Shown here one piece after another: positions 61,079 through 64,000 of a stretch of 64,000 nt of DNA. Origin of the DNA: Paracoccaceae bacterium (GTDB lineage: Bacteria; Pseudomonadota; Alphaproteobacteria; Rhodobacterales; Rhodobacteraceae); the NCBI GenBank assembly GCA_002709405.1, contig PAQV01000078.1:1-64000 (forward strand). Reading direction: 5' to 3'. The notes beneath the pieces are model-generated. The model had not been told where the DNA came from. It searched no databases and saw only the letters and a program-made list of their open reading frames with translations. The first letter of the stretch is position 1, and the number at the start of each line of letters is the position of its first letter. The position numbers and the translations under genes are program-made.

Positions 61079-64000
61079 GAGCGCCGCTTGCTCCCTGGCC
61101 GAAGTCCGAAGCGGGCGTGCAGCGTCTGCCCGGCCTTGCCGGCCGGCGCGGAAATCCCGGTGGCGACAGCGTCAGACAGCGCGAGTTTGTACTGTCGCTG
61201 TCCGCGCGGCCCGGTGGTTTCCTCGATGTTCTCGCGGATCTGGGTCGAGCTGTTGTTTTGCACCGTGATGATGGGCCGTGCGTCGATCGGCGCGGCGTTG
61301 TTCGCCGCGGACCCGGGCGCCAGGAAAGAATAGGCGGAGGCATGGCTGACATAGCCGCCGCCGCTATAGCCAGGCATGCGGCCGCGGCGGATGGCTTCCA
61401 GGTTGGCAACCCCGATCCGGCGGGTTGACGCCGCATCGAACACGAATTCTTTCTCATGCACCAGCCCCGCCACGCGGGACGGATCGCTCCCGCCGGTCGG
61501 GCCACCGCCGTCGAAACCGGGCAGCCCCAGACCGCCCGCCAGGGCCGCACCGAATGTGCCCAGGAACCCGGTCAGCCCGCCTTGGACACCGCCGCCGGCA
61601 AACCCCTGGGCCGCTTGCGCCAGCGCGGCACCAAACGTGTCGAAGCCCAGACCCAGCGAGCCCAGGGTGGATGTGGCGTCGCCGGCAGTGGTGCCGAACC
61701 GGGCGAGCGCGGCCTCGGCCGAGCCAAGGCGTGTGGACCAGCTTGACGCCATTGACGCTTCCGACGGACGCTCGAAGCCGCGCATCCAGATCGAGGTTGC
61801 CTCTTCGACATTGGCGCTGGCGAGTAGCCGGTTGAGGACGCCATTTTCGGAGGTCAGAAGTTCGCGCCAGACGTATTCGAGCTGAGCTTCGACATTACCC
61901 AGTCCCGACATGCCGCCCACGGCGGACAGCAGCCCGGCACCGCGTCCGGCATGGTGCTGAAACAGTCCGAACGAGGTCCCGTTGTCGCCCACCGCATGGG
62001 GATTGAAGCTGCTTTCGCCTGCCGCGTTGCCGACGATCGCGGCCACCTGGTGCGGGGCAAGTCCCTTGGCGCGGAAGAAATCCCAGATCTGGCGCGCGAC
62101 AGGACCCGAAGGCAGGTCGGTGTTGGCGGCGTCCAGTGTCCCCCTGGTGCTGAGATACTGGCTGACGCCGCTTCCGCCGATCACCACGCTGGCGGCCGTC
62201 ACTTGCATCGTGGCCACCGAACGGGCCGCAGCCTGGGCCGCCACGCTGGACGGGTCGATCGCCGGCACGCCGCCGGTCAGGCGCGTCCAGACCCCGTTGA
62301 GCCCGCCAACGTCCCCCAGCGTCGGCAGACCGCTGTCCAGCAGTGCGTTAGTCAAAGGGTTGGTGATCGCCAGTTCCGCGAGGATGCCCTGGATGTCCTC
62401 GGCGATGCTTTCGAATACGCCGGGCAGATCTGCATCCAACGCGGCGTCCACGATACCGTCTATCGTCTCCTCCGCCGCGCTGCGGACGCTGTTCCAGGCA
62501 TCGACCTGGCGCGCGACCTCGCTGGCCCGTTCGCTCGCGGCTTCGGCGCCCTGGCGGATCTGCGCCGCCAATTCGCTTTCGGCATCGATCCCGGCCCGGC
62601 GGATCTGCAGTTCCGCCTCGTAGAGGGCAAGGACGCGCCGTCGGGTTTCCTCCGTCTGGCCGATCAGGCTTTGCTCCAGCTGAAGCTGGGCGACCGAGCG
62701 GGCTTGCGTGTCCAGGATCGCCCGGGCGCTGGCAAGTGCGCCGAACGGATCGGGTCCCGCCAGCCCGTAGGTCTGATCCCAGCGGTCCAGAAGGGCCTGA
62801 CGGGTGTCTTCCGTGACCTGCCGGGTGAGCAGGCTCTGTTCGTATTCGGCCCGGGCGGCGGCGATCTGCAGCCGCTTTACCTCCAGGCTTTCGCGGCCGT
62901 ATTGCAGGATCGCCCGGGACAGGTCGGCCTGGCGGCGCATGGCGTCCAGATCCTGCCCGGCCTGCCGCTCGGCACGGTCGATCTGTGCCTGGCGCGCGGC
63001 CGCGCGGCTCTGGTCCAGCAGGTCTTCGGCCAGGCGGATCTGATCCTCCGTAGCGCCCAGCTCTTCAAGCCGGACCCGCAAGGTCGCGCGCGCCTGATCG
63101 GTCCGAAGCCGCTCCACCTCTACGCTGTGTTCGCCATGCGTGCCGATGGCCTGCGAGACGGCGAGCTCGTTTGAAAGGCCCGCCAGGGTGTCACGGACCG
63201 ACTGGGCACGCTCTGCGTCCCGTTGGCGCGCCAGGTCCGCCTGTGCCGCATCGAAGTCCGCCAGCACGGCCTGTTCCCGCGCGCTGTCTTCCAGGAAACC
63301 CATCTCGCGTAGCCGCACCTGCAGACCCTCGCGGGCGTGGCGCGTGCGGACCGCCTCCACCTCGGCACTGTTTTCCCCGAACTGCACCACGGCCGCGGCC
63401 AGCTCGGACTGCCGCTGGAACGTGGCGGTCAGCTTGGCGGCCTCCTGGTCCAGCCGCCGACCAAGTGCGGTGCCGTTGTAGGCAGCCTCTAATTGTGCGG
63501 TTCCAACAACGGCCTCTCCCAGGGTCCGAAGCATCACCAGCAGGGTGGAGTTCATGTCGGATATGGGCCCGCCATCAGCGAAGTCGTTGATCAGTGATCT
63601 GACCTCGGCAGTGACCGCTTCGATCTCTCCGGCCTTTGCCATATCCAAGAGTGACTGACGCCTGTTCGAAAACTCCTCAAAGTCCGGCCCGCGGCCGCCA
63701 GTCAAAACCTGGAAGTTTTGTTGCTCAAGGTCCTGTCCGGCCAGGTAAGCGCCGGATTGATAGCCTCCGCCGGCCATGGCCAGGCCTGCAGTAAAGTTCT
63801 GACGCGCCCGTTGGAGAAGGGTTGGATCGATGTTCTGACTGAAAAGCTGATCGAGCGTATTTTGGAGGGTTTCAAGCTCGGCGGCGCGGTCCAGCGCGAG
63901 AAGATCCTCGGTCATGGCCCGGATGTCATCGGACATGTTGCCGAAGGTGAGGGACAGGTTCTGATCGCGCAGGATCTCAAGGTGGCTCGAAACGGATTGC
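61075..64000 (-). CDS. Phage tail tape-measure protein with tail-lysozyme domain (5' end outside window)
   Basis: The frame stays open from the stop at 61075 to the window edge. There is an ATG at 63936, but upstream codons (HLEILRDQNLSLTFGN) continue the same helical pattern, so the gene is taken as 5'-partial. Most of it is long charged helices with recurring segments of the form HGEHSVEVERLRTDQAR, REMGFLEDSAREQA and QYGRESLEVKRLQIA. Near residue 615-740 (from that ATG) lies a tail-lysozyme domain: HQVAAIVGNAAGESSFNPHA, GTSFGLFQHHAGR and TSIWMRGFERPS. The C-terminus is Gly-rich. It should set tail length and help cut peptidoglycan during injection. Confidence 0.88.
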   Translation of the reverse strand, partial: QSVSSHLEILRDQNLSLTFGNMSDDIRAMTEDLLALDRAAELETLQNTLDQLFSQNIDPTLLQRARQNFTAGLAMAGGGYQSGAYLAGQDLEQQNFQVLTGGRGPDFEEFSNRRQSLLDMAKAGEIEAVTAEVRSLINDFADGGPISDMNSTLLVMLRTLGEAVVGTAQLEAAYNGTALGRRLDQEAAKLTATFQRQSELAAAVVQFGENSAEVEAVRTRHAREGLQVRLREMGFLEDSAREQAVLADFDAAQADLARQRDAERAQSVRDTLAGLSNELAVSQAIGTHGEHSVEVERLRTDQARATLRVRLEELGATEDQIRLAEDLLDQSRAAARQAQIDRAERQAGQDLDAMRRQADLSRAILQYGRESLEVKRLQIAAARAEYEQSLLTRQVTEDTRQALLDRWDQTYGLAGPDPFGALASARAILDTQARSVAQLQLEQSLIGQTEETRRRVLALYEAELQIRRAGIDAESELAAQIRQGAEAASERASEVARQVDAWNSVRSAAEETIDGIVDAALDADLPGVFESIAEDIQGILAELAITNPLTNALLDSGLPTLGDVGGLNGVWTRLTGGVPAIDPSSVAAQAAARSVATMQVTAASVVIGGSGVSQYLSTRGTLDAANTDLPSGPVARQIWDFFRAKGLAPHQVAAIVGNAAGESSFNPHAVGDNGTSFGLFQHHAGRGAGLLSAVGGMSGLGNVEAQLEYVWRELLTSENGVLNRLLASANVEEATSIWMRGFERPSEASMASSWSTRLGSAEAALARFGTTAGDATSTLGSLGLGFDTFGAALAQAAQGFAGGGVQGGLTGFLGTFGAALAGGLGLPGFDGGGPTGGSDPSRVAGLVHEKEFVFDAASTRRIGVANLEAIRRGRMPGYSGGGYVSHASAYSFLAPGSAANNAAPIDARPIITVQNNSSTQIRENIEETTGPRGQRQYKLALSDAVATGISAPAGKAGQTLHARFGLRPGSKRRS

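Noticed and set aside
52963..64000. Gene transfer agent (GTA) of the Rhodobacter type
   Set aside because: An NlpC/P60 and a host-specificity protein are present, but the DUF1833 gene, tail-lysozyme tape measure and SGNH fibre fit an ordinary siphovirus tail better. The typical GTA proteins before NlpC/P60 were not recognised.
1..64000. tRNA, rRNA, riboswitch, replication origin or phage attachment site
   Set aside because: No characteristic sequence was noticed by eye; a covariance-model search could not be run and might still find something small.

Overview
The window is high-GC DNA in dense operons with many ATGA start/stop overlaps. TRAP and ABC uptake systems, small conserved proteins typical of the group and IS6-family elements all suggest an alphaproteobacterium of the Rhodobacterales (roseobacter/paracoccus type). 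No rRNA, tRNA or CRISPR array was seen. The assignment rests on protein resemblance, not on a marker gene.

0-17.7 kb is a catabolic and uptake region. A TRAP transporter (large permease and binding protein, + strand) ends at a clear terminator and converges on a long minus-strand block. Read in the direction of transcription, the block holds two amidohydrolases, a DapA-family aldolase/lyase with a GntR/FCD regulator, a four-gene ABC importer, two near-duplicate flavin-dependent monooxygenases, a DUF3830 protein, an FAD amine-oxidase-like enzyme and a hydantoinase. The three promoter regions share a 17-bp GYATAC-type operator, so the GntR protein probably controls all of it. The likely job is uptake and stepwise oxidation and hydrolysis of a small N-containing organic compound that cannot be named from sequence.

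17.8-27.2 kb is a patchwork. It contains IS6 and IS3 fossils, a Crp/Fnr regulator, a series of very small proteins, and a + strand group of two transglutaminase-like proteins, a seven-repeat cysteine-rich secreted protein, a zinc-ribbon protein and two related small proteins.

27.2-43.2 kb is the most striking part: a two-gene Tc (toxin complex) locus. It encodes a 2860-residue TcA and a single 2450-residue TcB-TcC fusion ending in a C-terminal effector domain I do not recognise. IS6 remnants in the same orientation lie on both sides.

43.4-52.3 kb carries an alpha/beta-hydrolase-OsmC fusion, an RND efflux pair, a decayed terminase-small-subunit-like gene, and a second TRAP locus whose large permease is cut off by an intact IS6 element. 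The other side of that IS lies in a phage tail gene.

52.3-64 kb is the tail module of a lambda-like (siphovirus-type) prophage on the minus strand: tape measure with a tail-lysozyme domain, two small tail proteins, NlpC/P60 peptidase, gpJ-like host-specificity protein, an SGNH-esterase tail fibre, and a LamG-like protein truncated by the IS.
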